DNA from: Micromonospora wenchangensis
GTDB lineage: Bacteria; Actinomycetota; Actinomycetes; Mycobacteriales; Micromonosporaceae
NCBI RefSeq assembly: GCF_002210435.1
Contig: NZ_MZMV01000005.1
Span: forward strand, 1 to 64,000
Direction: 5' to 3'
DNA: 64,000 nucleotides
Shown here: piece by piece, positions 16,101-24,430 of the stretch
How the letters are laid out: each line of letters begins with the position of its first letter
How positions within the stretch are numbered: the stretch's first letter is position 1
Notes under the pieces: generated by a model
Databases searched by the model: none
What the model saw: the letters and a program-made list of their open reading frames with translations, nothing else
What the model was told of the DNA's origin: nothing
Translations under genes and position numbers: made by a program

Positions 16101-17523
16101 GGCCGTTGTTGCGCCACGCGGGTATCCGACCGTCGGGCTGAACGATGACGTGGTCGGCGTCGCCGTCGCCGTCGAGGTCGGGGAAGTGGGTCTCCGAGCC
16201 GGCAGGGGTGGCGTCCCGGAACTCCCCGATCGGGTCCCAGCGCGGGCCGATGCCGTTGCGGGGCTCCGGTCGCCACTGGTAGAAGGACTGCGCGACCATC
16301 AGCCGCGATCCGAGAGCCGCGGCGGAGGGCTGCAGGGCGCCGCTGAGCCCGGGCGTGAAGATCTGCCCGTCCTTGAACTGCCACCGCGAAACCTCCGCCT
16401 GCTCGGAGCAGAGGGTGCTGCCGGTGCTCCGGGAGTTCGTCTCCCAGGTCAGGCAACGGTCGGTCGCCGGGTCGGCCTGCGGCCAGGCGAGCTGGTACTG
16501 GCCTCCAATCGTGCTGAAGCGCACCTGAATGGCCTCGTCGAGGCTGCCGCGCGGCGTCCTGACGTGCGGTCCGATGTCGACGCCGTCGTTCGTCTTCAAC
16601 GCGATCACCGCGTTCTCCATGTGACGGGCGAAGAAGCGGTACGTGTCGCCGGGGACCGGGGCGTAGCAGTCCCGGTCGGCGGTCGTCCGGGGTGCGAGGC
16701 CCCCGCCGGAGCCGCAGCCGGCGTTCACTACGTAACGGACGTACGCGTGGTCGGAGTTTCCGCCGCGAACCTCGGCGTTGATGGTGTTGTTGTTTTCGTT
16801 GCTGGCATAGGCGAAGTCCAGCTCATGGCCACCCTGGTGGGTGGGCTGGTTCGCCGCGACGATGTGGTTCTGTAGCGCGGCCGGCATCCGTGCCGGGTTC
16901 TGGTTGAAGTCGGCGAGCACCATCCATTCGCCGGTGGGGCGGCGAGCCATGAACTGCCGCGCCGTCTCGATGATGTCGGCGGCGTCGTTGGCGCTGTTCT
17001 CACCGTTGGACAGCGCGTGGGCGGTGAAATACCAGTCGGTGCCGATCTGGACGCCCATCATCGGCCGCGAGTTGAACCGTCCGCCCACCGGCAGGATCAC
17101 GGCGTCGCTTACCGTCTCCCGGGTGACGATGGCCAGGCCGTTGCGTTGCTGACCGGGGTCGGCCCAGTAGATCTGCACCAGGTCCGGGCGGCTTTCCGAA
17201 CCGATGTTGTACAGATGCTCGGTGACGCCGGGATCGGCGAACCGACGATCGGTCCACACCGCTCGGTCGGGCGGTGTGCTGCCCGCCTCCTGGAGTGCAG
17301 CGATCTGCACCCCTTCCTGGTTGAGCATCTGCTGCACACCGGTCAGCCACCGCGACTCCGGAGGCCCCCCGGTCCCGTCGCTCTGGCCCTGCATGTTCCA
17401 GGACGCGGTGACCCGGTCCTGCGGGGCCGCCACCGCCGGTGTCATCGGTTCGACTGCGGACAACAGCGTCGCTGCCGTCGTCGCCGCGATGATCGTGGCC
17501 AACCGTTTGCGTGCAGAGCCCAC
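13150..17523 (-). CDS. Secreted CdtB-like nuclease / ricin-like / FG-GAP / CBM / GH9 cellulase fusion
   Basis: One uninterrupted frame of about 1457 residues with a start at GTG 17523 (GGAGGATCT upstream) and a signal peptide ending TPAVAA. Residues about 38-268 are a CdtB-type endonuclease: WNMQGQSDG, ALQEAGS, FTAHALSNG, VLADFNQNP, LDFAY and NSDHAY, so the metal and catalytic Glu, Asp, Asn and His positions are kept. Residues 285-420 look ricin-lectin-like (CLTWET, STLC, RWQF). Five FG-GAP/VCBS-like repeats follow (DLDGDGDADHV, DLDGDDRDDYI, DIDGDGDDDL, DVTGDRRADV, DLDADLISDF). Next come a Gly/Pro linker, a CBM4/9-like domain (about 735-875), a CelD-N Ig domain (KVNQHGYLP) and a GH9 catalytic domain with WYDAGDHGKY (base) and NLEAWSVNEITINW (acid). 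The GH9 part predicts endoglucanase activity. The combination with a nuclease is not one I know. It may result from gene fusion, but no frame break is visible. Confidence 0.85.
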   Translation of the reverse strand: MGSARKRLATIIAATTAATLLSAVEPMTPAVAAPQDRVTASWNMQGQSDGTGGPPESRWLTGVQQMLNQEGVQIAALQEAGSTPPDRAVWTDRRFADPGVTEHLYNIGSESRPDLVQIYWADPGQQRNGLAIVTRETVSDAVILPVGGRFNSRPMMGVQIGTDWYFTAHALSNGENSANDAADIIETARQFMARRPTGEWMVLADFNQNPARMPAALQNHIVAANQPTHQGGHELDFAYASNENNNTINAEVRGGNSDHAYVRYVVNAGCGSGGGLAPRTTADRDCYAPVPGDTYRFFARHMENAVIALKTNDGVDIGPHVRTPRGSLDEAIQVRFSTIGGQYQLAWPQADPATDRCLTWETNSRSTGSTLCSEQAEVSRWQFKDGQIFTPGLSGALQPSAAALGSRLMVAQSFYQWRPEPRNGIGPRWDPIGEFRDATPAGSETHFPDLDGDGDADHVIVQPDGRIPAWRNNGPRSTWTALGDISPPDRGLPTTVHFGDLDGDDRDDYIRVLAADESPNGIRVIQVSRNESDAAQKRWGAPTIVANNLLYENPRFVDIDGDGDDDLINSDRLSNASLWENRSPGRMPVPGDWHSVSGFATPADSYYQTSFADVTGDRRADVLRVDYPSGKVLAWENTGAPWSATTGWRSLGPIRDDGPFAGTTGLFVDLDADLISDFVLVNAVSGGLDGWLLPRYGSADPGPGQPGQSGGQDLPAGTLPAYGGGPPRPQLDGRLLQNSTFTGTDKPWWTNAGMTPKLEGGTFCVTAPASTNPWDVLVGHNSIYLPGGTTYTLRFRARTNTAANPLIYLAPFDNPTNVTYLNKGFNTGTAWKEYEYSIITTYPEPYRLAQLQFRLGKSTAPYEFCMDDVTLTGVEYAYRADAGPDIKVNQHGYLPNGPKRATLLYGASQAVPWTLRRAGGGATVATGLTTPTGFDASASAITHVIDFSHVTTTGRFELVYDGWVDRPSHAFDIRADLYDRLRTDATRFFYTNRSGIAIDGGIAGAAYARPAGHVADSPNGGDTQVPCQKPKSFLNNWTCSYRLDVTGGWYDAGDHGKYVVNGGIATYQLLSTWERNRPAALGDGTLAVPERGNGVPDILDEARWNLDFMLKMQVPDGLPLAGMVHHKVHDETWTGPPMLPHQDKKPRELHRPSTAATLNLAAVAAQAARIYQPYDAGFAARLRAAAERAYAAARANPALFAPYEDRSGGGPYNDGDISDEFYWAAAELYLTTRDTTYLTAVRVSRFHTAGTAFSQNGFYWGSVAALAQLDLARFGTELNDREQITGWVVAAADRLISFQKAERFGQTYTPTTGRYDWGSNASMLNNQVVLATAYDLTGNARYADAVFEGLDYLLGRNALGQSYITGYGSNDAKNQHSRWYAKSFDARLPNPPVGSVAGGPNSSLQDPLSASWLSGCAPQLCYVDNLEAWSVNEITINWNSALTWVAAFAADVAGRRG

Positions 17524-17617
17524 GTCAGATCCTCCAGACCTCGGACACAGAGACCATGCGGTAGCGGGGCTCGACATCGCATCGGTAGGAATTACTTAGA
17601 GGGACCGGCAGTAGGTG

Positions 17618-18227
17618 TCACTTGAGTCGGCGGGTGGTGGGCCGGGTGTCCCCGCGGTAGAGGGTTCGTGCCCGGTGGATGAGTGACGGACGGTGACGAC
17701 GGCGGCGGCCAGTTACCGGTAGAAGTCGGTGACTGTGGCGTCGCGGTCGGTGCACCAGCGGATCTTGCCGAACGCGTTCATCGACGAGTTCGTCCGCTCG
17801 ACCACTCACCGCTTGCCGACCTGGATCGGTACGGGCAGGCCTTTGCGGGCGATCTCGGCGTCGAAGCCGATCTCGTCGAGCAGCTCTCGGGTGCCACGGC
17901 TGTCGTATCAGCGGTCCAGATGGGCGGTGACCCACTGCGGCCATTGGTGGCGCAGTTGGCGGCTGCACTCCTCGAAGGTGCCGCCAGCAACGGCGCGTCG
18001 TGCCGGTTGGCCGGAGCGCCGACGAGGCCGAGCGGGATGCCGTAACCGTCGACGCCGGTGCAGCGTTTCATGCCGTCCTTGCCGCGGTCGACAGGAGACC
18101 GACCGGCCCGGTCACCGCCACACGGGGCCTTGGTGATCGCGCCGTCGGCGCTGACGTCGAACAAGTCCAGACCAATCATCCGGTCGTAGGCCGGCGAGCA
18201 GGCCTGCGGCAGCCGCGACGCACCGGC
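17618..18227 (-). pseudogene. IS5-family transposase remnant
   Basis: The middle reads IGLDLFDVSADGAITKAPC, then GGDRAGRSPVDRGKDGMKR and LVGAPANRHDAPLL, the DDE region of IS5-family transposases. The C-terminal end TRPTTRRLK with TGA at 17618-17620 is also present but in another frame. The N-terminal third is missing and is replaced at 18227 by an oppositely oriented ISAs1-like fragment. It lies about 95 bases upstream of the fusion gene start and may have displaced its native promoter. Confidence 0.7.
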
Positions 18228-19016
18228 ACAGGTACGCCTGGACGGTAATACCGTGCGCGGCGCCGTCGGGATCGACGGCGAACAACCGCACCTGCTGTCC
18301 GCCCTGACCGGCTAACCCTGCCCCGACCCGACCGCCGTCGTCACCGCCCAAACGCCCACCGACGGCGCGAAACCCGAGAACCAGAAACCGCCCGCGCCCT
18401 GCTGGAAACCCTCGATCTGCGCGACGTGACCGTGACCGCCGACGCCCTGCACACCGTCAAGGCCACCGCCGACCTCATCCACCAGCAGGGTGGCAACCTC
18501 GTGCTCCCGGTCAAGGAAAACCGGCAAGCCCTGTTCCACGCCCTCGACGCGCTGCCCTGGGCCGACACCCCGATCGGCCACGAGAACACCGACACCGGAC
18601 ACGGCCGGACCACCCGCCGCACCATGCGAGTCCTACCCGCCCCGCCCGACCTACCGTTCCCCAACGTCCACCAGGTCTGGCTGGTCGAACGCTACGTCAC
18701 CACTAACGGCAAACAGCCCGCCGCCGCGCAACTGAGCGTCACCAGCCACCCCGCCGAAACCGCGTGACCGGCCCAGATCGCCGCGTTCAACCCCAGCCAA
18801 TGGACCATCGAAACCCTCCGCTTCGTCAGAGACACCTGCTACCGCGAGGACCACTCCCGCGTCCGCACCCGTTCCGGCCCCTGCGTACTCGCCTCGCTCC
18901 GCAACCTCGCCATCAATGCCCTACGCCTCAACGACCGCACCGACATCACCGAAGCCACCAGTGGGCCAACCGCAACATGACCAGGCCATTCACCATCCTC
19001 GGCATCACCAGATGAT
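18228..19016 (+). pseudogene. ISAs1-family transposase remnant
   Basis: Segments in order: LDGNTVRGAVGIDGEQPHLL, TVTADALHTVKATADLIHQQ, VLPVKENRQ, a GHGRTTRRTMRV block, SQWTIETLRFVRDTCYREDH and SGPCVLASLRNLAINALRL. These are the DDE core and C-terminus of ISAs1 transposases. There is a TAA near 18313, at least one frameshift, and an in-frame TGA near 18766 probably derived from CGA. The N-terminus is missing. Its right end abuts the truncated CdtB-like gene at about 19016. Confidence 0.75.
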
Positions 19017-19436
19017 GTTGAAACGGCCGTGCCGTCAACCGCCGTGCGTCGACCACCGATTCCCGGGTGACGATCGCGAGGCCGTAGCGCTGCTGTTGGA
19101 CATCGGTCCAGTAGACGAAGACGTTGTTCGGGCGGGTCCCGGTGCCGCAGTTCCAGCAGTACTCGACCACGCCGTAGAGGATCCGCCCGGTCGGCTGAGC
19201 CGTCGGTGGCGGATCGCTGCCCACCTCCTGCAACGCCAGGACCTGGACCGTCGGGTCATCAAGGATTCCCTGCACGATGGTCTGCCGACGGAACTCCGGT
19301 GGACCTTGCCACCCTGGCTCTGCCCCTGCACATTCCATTGCCCGGTCGCCTGGCCATCCTGCAGCACGGCGAGCGCCCGGGCGGCGGGGAAGAGCCCGAC
19401 CAGAACGGACGCGGCGATCGTGAGCACGGTAAACAA
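19016..19436 (-). pseudogene. Truncated, frameshifted second CdtB-like nuclease gene
   Basis: A TTG start at 19436 with AGGAAA upstream gives a signal peptide (FTVLTIAASVLVGLFPAARA) and QWNVQGQSQG; after a frameshift the sequence continues VQVLALQEVGSDPP, NNVFVYWTDVQQQRYGLAIV and TRESVVDARR. These align block by block with the N-terminal nuclease of the large fusion protein. The second half, with the DFN and SDH motifs, is gone, cut at the ISAs1 remnant. This is a paralogue that was inactivated. It is divergent from the ricin-type lectin gene. Confidence 0.75.
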
Positions 19437-19587
19437 GGCAATTTCCTCGCACTCTGCCGACGATAGAGGTCGTGGTGAGAGGGCTTGTTCACCTAACTTT
19501 CCGTTGCACCACGTACGTAGTTGTCACCGACGCGGAGCCGAACGGCGCCAACGTACCTTCACGTCAAGCACTCGCATCGGAGGTACT

Positions 19588-20064
19588 GTGAAGAACCTGC
19601 TCACCCGCAGCCTGATCCGCGTCACCATGACCATCGGCTTGGTGGCGTCCGGTCTCGTGGTCGCCGCCCAGCCGGCACTGGCCGCCGACACCACGGCCCT
19701 CAGGAACTACGCCACGAAGCGATGCCTAGACAGCTCTGGCAACTCGGTCTACACGCTTCCCTGCTATCCGAACGTCCACAATCAGCACTGGATCCTCAAC
19801 GTGGTGAACGGGGGGTACACCTTCGTGAACCGGGCCTCCGGCTGGTGCCTGGACAGCAATCTCAACGGCGCTGTGTACGCCTTGCCGTGCAACGGAGGCA
19901 ACTACCAGACATGGGACATGATCGGCAATGATCACCAGATCTCTTCATACCTCTGGGGCAACCGGGCGACGGGCCTGATCCTGGACAGCAACTTCGACGG
20001 CGCGGTCTACACCGGGCAGTCCAATTGGGGACAACACCAGTGGTGGACCCGACTCGGCGCATGA
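19588..20064 (+). CDS. Secreted ricin-type beta-trefoil lectin
   Basis: A protein of 158 residues. GTG 19588 has CGGAGG six bases upstream. The signal peptide ends AQPALA|AD, leaving a mature protein of about 125 residues made of three trefoil repeats: KRCLDSSGNSVYTLPC, WCLDSNLNGAVYALPC with YQTWDM, and LILDSNFDGAVYTGQSNWGQHQWW. The QxW motifs (NQHW, YQTW, HQWW) mark a ricin B/CBM13 fold, predicting extracellular carbohydrate binding. Its divergent neighbour is the truncated CdtB-like gene; in cytolethal distending toxins the CdtA and CdtC partners are also ricin-like lectins, so a former toxin pair is possible but unproven. Confidence 0.8.
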   Translation: MKNLLTRSLIRVTMTIGLVASGLVVAAQPALAADTTALRNYATKRCLDSSGNSVYTLPCYPNVHNQHWILNVVNGGYTFVNRASGWCLDSNLNGAVYALPCNGGNYQTWDMIGNDHQISSYLWGNRATGLILDSNFDGAVYTGQSNWGQHQWWTRLGA

Positions 20065-20099
20065 TCTCCGGGCCTGCCCCGGGGAGCATGGCGTTTTCC

Positions 20100-21190
20100 G
20101 TGTTTGACCGCTGGGTGTGATCGAGGTTGTTGGATGTTGATCCGGTCGCTGTAGGCGAGGATCAGGGCGTTGAGGGCTTTGGCCAACCGTAGACCCGGCC
20201 GGTGATGCTGCTGCCGCCTCGGTGTTTCTGTTGGACGACGAGGTAGAGGACTTTCATCGCGGCCTGCTCGGTGGGGGAGTGCCCGCGTCGGCGGGCGGCT
20301 TGCCGGAACCGTGCGTTCAGGGACTCGATGATGTTGGTGGTGTAGAGGACCTTGCGGACCTCGTGGTCGTAGTCGAGGAACGGCACGAACTGCGGCCACG
20401 AGGTCCGCCACAGCCGGATCACGGCCGGGTACTGGTCACCGAACTCGGCGGCGAAGGCCTCGAACCGGGCCTCGACGGCCGCGACGGTGGGGCGGTGTAG
20501 ATGTCCCGCAGCGCGGGAGTGATCTTCTGCCACTCCTTGCGATTCGGGTAACGCAGGCTGGCCCGCACGAGGTGCACGACGCACTGCTGGTGCACCGCGA
20601 GGGGCCAGACCTGCTCGATCGCGTCGGTCATGCCCTTGAGCCCGTCGGAGCAGACCATGAACACGTCGTCCACACCCCGGTTGCGCCGTTCGGTGAGGTA
20701 GCCGGCCCACTGCTTGGCGCCCTCGCCGCCGGTGCCGGCCCACATGCCGAGGACGTCGCGTTCCCCGTCGAGGCTGATCCCGACCGCCACGTAGACGGGC
20801 CGGTTCGCGACCTGCCCCTGCCGGATCTTCATCACCAGTGCGTCGATGAACACCACCGGATAGATCCGGTCCAGGGGCCGTTGCCGCCAGGTTTCCATGT
20901 CGGCCGGGACGCCGTCGGTGACCCGGCTGATTAACTCCCGGGACACCTCGGCGTCATACGCATCCGCCAGATGCGCGGAAATCTCCCCGGTCGTCAGTCC
21001 TTTCGCGTACAGGGACAGGATCGCCTCGTTGAACCCCTCCAGACGGCGGGCATGCGTGGCATGATCCGCAGCGTGAACGATCCCGCCCGGTCCCGAGGAA
21101 CGTAAATCCGCACCGGCCCGACCTCAGTCGGCACCGTCTTCGCACCGTGACCATAAGACGCATCGCCATCGGCGAACTCGGAGGGACCGT
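20100..21190 (-). pseudogene. IS256-family transposase remnant
   Basis: Minus-strand blocks in order: VPTEVGPVRIYVPRDRAGSF, SRELISRVTDGVPADMETW, PVVFIDALVMKIRQGQVANR, VYVAVGISLDGERDVLGMW, VFMVCSDGLKGMTDAIEQVW, then VLYTTNIIESLNARFRQAAR and LNALILAYSDRINIQ. This is a nearly full-length IS256 mutator-type transposase, but the blocks fall in different frames with shifts near 20190, 20490 and 20960-21050, and the N-terminus is missing. It is inactive. Bases 21190-21486 to its right have no recognisable gene. Confidence 0.8.
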
Positions 21191-21486
21191 CAACAGGTAG
21201 GTAGGCCGCTGGCCGACCGGGACGGGCCCGTCGAACGCCGCTTGGTGATGGTCGCAGCACCCATTATGACGAGAACAACGACCATCGATGCTCAAGGATC
21301 CGCTGCCGTGCACGGGCGCGATGGGCCACCTGAGGCCGCTTACCGAACTCGGTGAGCACGCGGCGACAAACCAGACATCGCCCGTGGCGACCGAAAGGCC
21401 GGGGGCAGCCGCGGCTCCGTGAAACCCGGGGAACATCACCCCGCATGCGCTGGCTCTAGCCCGACTTGCCGCGGAACCGGCCCTCG

Positions 21487-22287
21487 TCAACCCAGTCGGT
21501 CCAGCTTCTCGCGGGCTGTGGTGTCGGGCCGGGGTGTGAGGACGACGAGGCGAAGGTCGGTGTTCCGAGTAGTCAGGACGTTGGAGTCCAGCGGGATTGG
21601 GCCCACGTCCGGATGTAGGGCGGTCTTGTGTGCGCTCTCGTGCAGGGCCACCGTGCCGAGGGCCCAGAGTCGGCGGAACCGGTCGTTGCCCGCCATGCGC
21701 GTGATCAGCGCCGCCACGTCGGGTTCATTCGGGTAGCGGGCGCTGGTGGCGCGCAGGTCGGCCACCAGCGACTGTTCGAAGTAGGCGCGCTCGGTGTCGG
21801 TCTGGCGGACGCGGGTATTTCGGGATTCGAACTGGACGATCAGCGCGTTGCGGTCGTCGGCGGAGCAGTGCGCGGGATCGCCGAAGACGGCCGCGAACAG
21901 CCGGTTCCAGTGCAGAAGTCGCCACGCGGCGTCGTAGACGGCCGCCGGGACGTCGCCCAGGTGGTCGATGACGCGGCGCATGCTGCCGGGGATCCGGCAG
22001 GGTATCCGGTCCGGGGCCGCGGCGAAGCCGGCAAGGCGCATCAGGTGCGCCTCCTCGTCGTCGGAGAGTCGTAATGCGCGGGCCAGGGCGGCGCATACCT
22101 GCGCCGACGGCGTGCCGGCCCGGCCCTGTTCGAGGCGTGCCACGTATTCGGAGGAGATGCCGGCCAGCGTCGCCAGCTCGCCACGTCGAAGCCCGGCGAC
22201 GCGGCGACGGGATGCGTTCGGGAGACCGACCGCATCCGGGTCCGTACGCTCCCGCCAGGCCCGCAGCGTAGCGCCGAGGTCATTCAT
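21487..22287 (-). CDS. XRE helix-turn-helix regulator with MmyB-like ligand domain
   Basis: A regulator of about 266 residues. The N-terminal HTH (LGATLRAWRERTDP, RRVAGLRRGELATLAGISSE, YVARLEQGR) is of the XRE type found in actinobacterial MmyB-like regulators, followed by the C-terminal PAS-like ligand domain (VYDAAWRLLHWNRLFAAVFG). ATG 22287 was chosen so that the HTH begins near residue 5; an upstream ATG at 22305 is also possible. It is divergent from the VOC and multicopper-oxidase genes across a gap of about 100 bases, so it probably controls them. Confidence 0.85.
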   Translation of the reverse strand: MNDLGATLRAWRERTDPDAVGLPNASRRRVAGLRRGELATLAGISSEYVARLEQGRAGTPSAQVCAALARALRLSDDEEAHLMRLAGFAAAPDRIPCRIPGSMRRVIDHLGDVPAAVYDAAWRLLHWNRLFAAVFGDPAHCSADDRNALIVQFESRNTRVRQTDTERAYFEQSLVADLRATSARYPNEPDVAALITRMAGNDRFRRLWALGTVALHESAHKTALHPDVGPIPLDSNVLTTRNTDLRLVVLTPRPDTTAREKLDRLG

Positions 22288-22387
22288 GAACACATGATCC
22301 GCCAACGGTCAGGGGATTGGGTGGTATCAGCGGTACGCGGAAGATCCGTGCCTTCCACCACCGTGGCTCGCTCGCCAGGATGGGTTC

Positions 22388-22855
22388 ATGAGCAGAGTGA
22401 CGAGGATGAACCATATTGGCGTGCCGGTCAGCGATCTGGCCCGATCGTTGAGGTGGTACGAGGACGTCCTCGGCATCGCGCCGAGCGGCGTGACGATCTC
22501 CGCCACGAACCCGGCGATCGGTGCGGTCGTCGAGGTCGAAAACGCGTCGATGCGGGCATCGTTCGCGCTGGCCGGCGACAACGTCCTCCTGGAACTCATC
22601 CAGTACGACAGCCCGCGGCCGAAGCCCTTCACCGGACGCAACTGTGACGTCGGGGTGATGCACCTGTGTTTCGAGGTCGACGACCTCGACACGGCGCACC
22701 GGGACTTGGTGGAGCGGGGCGTGCATGTCAACGCCGATCCGGTCGTGCTCGAGGACGGCGACGGTGTCGAAGCGGGGGCGTTGGCGGGGACGAAGATCCT
22801 CTACCTCCGCGACCCCGATGGAATTCAACTGGAGCTGTTCCAGCTGCTCTCGTAG
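22388..22855 (+). CDS. VOC-family (glyoxalase/bleomycin-resistance-like) protein
   Basis: A protein of 155 residues with two beta-alpha-beta-beta-beta units: MNHIGVPVSDLARSLRWYED at the start and VMHLCFEVDDLDTAHRDLVE in the second half, ending YLRDPDGIQLELFQ. Potential metal ligands are His9, the His in VMHLCFEVDD and the Glu in IQLELF. It may be a dioxygenase, epimerase, lyase or binding protein; the sequence does not decide. It lies 72 bases upstream of the multicopper oxidase on the same strand. Confidence 0.8.
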   Translation: MSRVTRMNHIGVPVSDLARSLRWYEDVLGIAPSGVTISATNPAIGAVVEVENASMRASFALAGDNVLLELIQYDSPRPKPFTGRNCDVGVMHLCFEVDDLDTAHRDLVERGVHVNADPVVLEDGDGVEAGALAGTKILYLRDPDGIQLELFQLLS

Positions 22856-22927
22856 CGCGGGGCTGATCTCATGGCTACGCAGTTGTCGCCGACGCGATGG
22901 AATCGCCGGCTGCGAAACGGTTGTGCC

Positions 22928-24430
22928 ATGAGACGTCGTACGGTGCTGAAGGCATTCGGGTGGGGAGTGGGGGGCGCGGTCGCCCTGGGTGGCGGTGGCT
23001 TCGGCGCCTACTACCTGAGCGTGAAGCGGGACACCGTGGGGAAGCTCGCCTTCGACACGGCCTTGTCGATTCCTGCCCTGGCCCGGTCGACGAGTGGCGC
23101 CTTGGGCGCCCGTGTCTTCACGCTCGGCATCCAGCCGGGTGAGACCCGGTTCAAGGACGGGAAGGCCACCCGCACCTGGGGTGTGAACGGCACGTACCTG
23201 GGCCCGACGATCCGGGCTCGGCGCGGCGAGCGGGTCGAGTTCGCGGTGCACAACGGTCTGGACGAGGCGACGTCGCTGCACTGGCACGGCATGCACCTGC
23301 CGGCGGTGATGGACGGCGGCCCGCACCAGACGATTGGGGCCGGAGACACCTGGGCGCCGCAGTGGACGATCGACCAGGCCGCCGCGACGCTCTGGTACCA
23401 CCCGCACGTACACGGCGCGACCGCCGACCACATGTACCGGGGCGTGGCCGGGCTGTTCCTCGTCGACGACGAGCGGGTCGAGGCGCTGAACCTGCCGTCG
23501 GAGTACGGCGTCGACGACGTCCCGATGATCGTGCAGGACCGCGCGTTCGACGAGGAACAGCAGTTCGTGCAGCGGGAACCGCTGGCGGGCTCGCTGGGTG
23601 TGATCGGCGACGAGATCCTCGTCAACGGCACGATCGGGCCGTACTTCGACGTGACGACCCGGCTCGTGCGGCTGCGGATGCTGAACGGCTCCAACGCGCG
23701 CCTGTACCACTTCGGGTTCTCCGACGATCGGCGCTTCTCGCTCGTCGCCACGGACGGTGGTCTGCTCGCCGCGCCGTGGGAGACCGACCGGCTCTACCTC
23801 TCGCCGGGGGAACGCGCGGAGATCGTGGTGGCCTTCGAGCCGGGGGAGCGGGTGGAGCTGCGTTCCTACCCGGCGGCGCACGGCGGGGTGCTGGGACGGC
23901 TCGACGGCTTCGACGACCGCTTCGACATCTGCCAGTTCCGGGCCGTGGGTTCGCTGTCCGGCCACGCCGCCGTGCCCGCCGTGCTCGGCGCCGCACCGGA
24001 CCTCGCCGGCCGCGCGGTCGCCCAGGAACGCTCCTTCGTGCTCGCGTCGAATCGGATCAACGGGCGCTCGATGGCCATGGACCGGATCGACTTCGGTGTC
24101 CGGGAGGGCACCGTGGAGGTGTGGGAGGTGACGAACGACAACGGGTATCTGCACAACTTCCATATCCACGACGTGCAGTTCCAGGTGCTGACGGTCGACG
24201 GCGGTATGCCGGAACCACCGTTGCGCGGCTGGAAGGACACCGTCCTGCTGGTCCAGGGGAAGCGCTACCGGTTGGCGCTGCGCTTTCGGGACCACACCGA
24301 TCCGAACACGCCGTACATGTACCACTGCCACCTGCTCGCCCACGAGGACGACGGGATGATGGGTCAGTTCGTCGTCCTGGGCGAGGGCGAGCAGGTCGGC
24401 GTTCCGCCGGGCCATCACCGGCATCCGTGA
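22928..24430 (+). CDS. Multicopper oxidase (SufI/CueO/bilirubin-oxidase-like), Tat-exported
   Basis: A protein of about 500 residues. ATG 22928 opens with a twin-arginine signal (MRRRTVLKAFGWGVGGAVAL). Three cupredoxin domains carry all copper-binding motifs: SLHWHGMHLP and LWYHPHVHG in domain 1, HNFHIHDVQF and MYHCHLLAHEDDGMM in domain 3, so the type 1 and trinuclear sites look intact. It should oxidise phenols, metals or small aromatic substrates at the expense of O2 outside the membrane. Methionines near the end (DDGMMGQF) supply the likely axial ligand. Its stop overlaps tail-to-tail with the convergent oxidoreductase at TGATCA. Confidence 0.88.
   Translation: MRRRTVLKAFGWGVGGAVALGGGGFGAYYLSVKRDTVGKLAFDTALSIPALARSTSGALGARVFTLGIQPGETRFKDGKATRTWGVNGTYLGPTIRARRGERVEFAVHNGLDEATSLHWHGMHLPAVMDGGPHQTIGAGDTWAPQWTIDQAAATLWYHPHVHGATADHMYRGVAGLFLVDDERVEALNLPSEYGVDDVPMIVQDRAFDEEQQFVQREPLAGSLGVIGDEILVNGTIGPYFDVTTRLVRLRMLNGSNARLYHFGFSDDRRFSLVATDGGLLAAPWETDRLYLSPGERAEIVVAFEPGERVELRSYPAAHGGVLGRLDGFDDRFDICQFRAVGSLSGHAAVPAVLGAAPDLAGRAVAQERSFVLASNRINGRSMAMDRIDFGVREGTVEVWEVTNDNGYLHNFHIHDVQFQVLTVDGGMPEPPLRGWKDTVLLVQGKRYRLALRFRDHTDPNTPYMYHCHLLAHEDDGMMGQFVVLGEGEQVGVPPGHHRHP

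Noticed and set aside
14851..16875. Long plus-strand open frame opposite the CdtB-GH9 fusion
   Set aside because: Antisense of conserved FG-GAP and nuclease motifs; Val/Gly/Arg-rich with no domain, a typical product of high GC.
22280..24424. Very long minus-strand open frame opposite the multicopper oxidase
   Set aside because: It is an antisense shadow: the plus strand encodes all copper motifs and a Tat signal, while the minus frame has no recognisable domain and biased His/Arg content.
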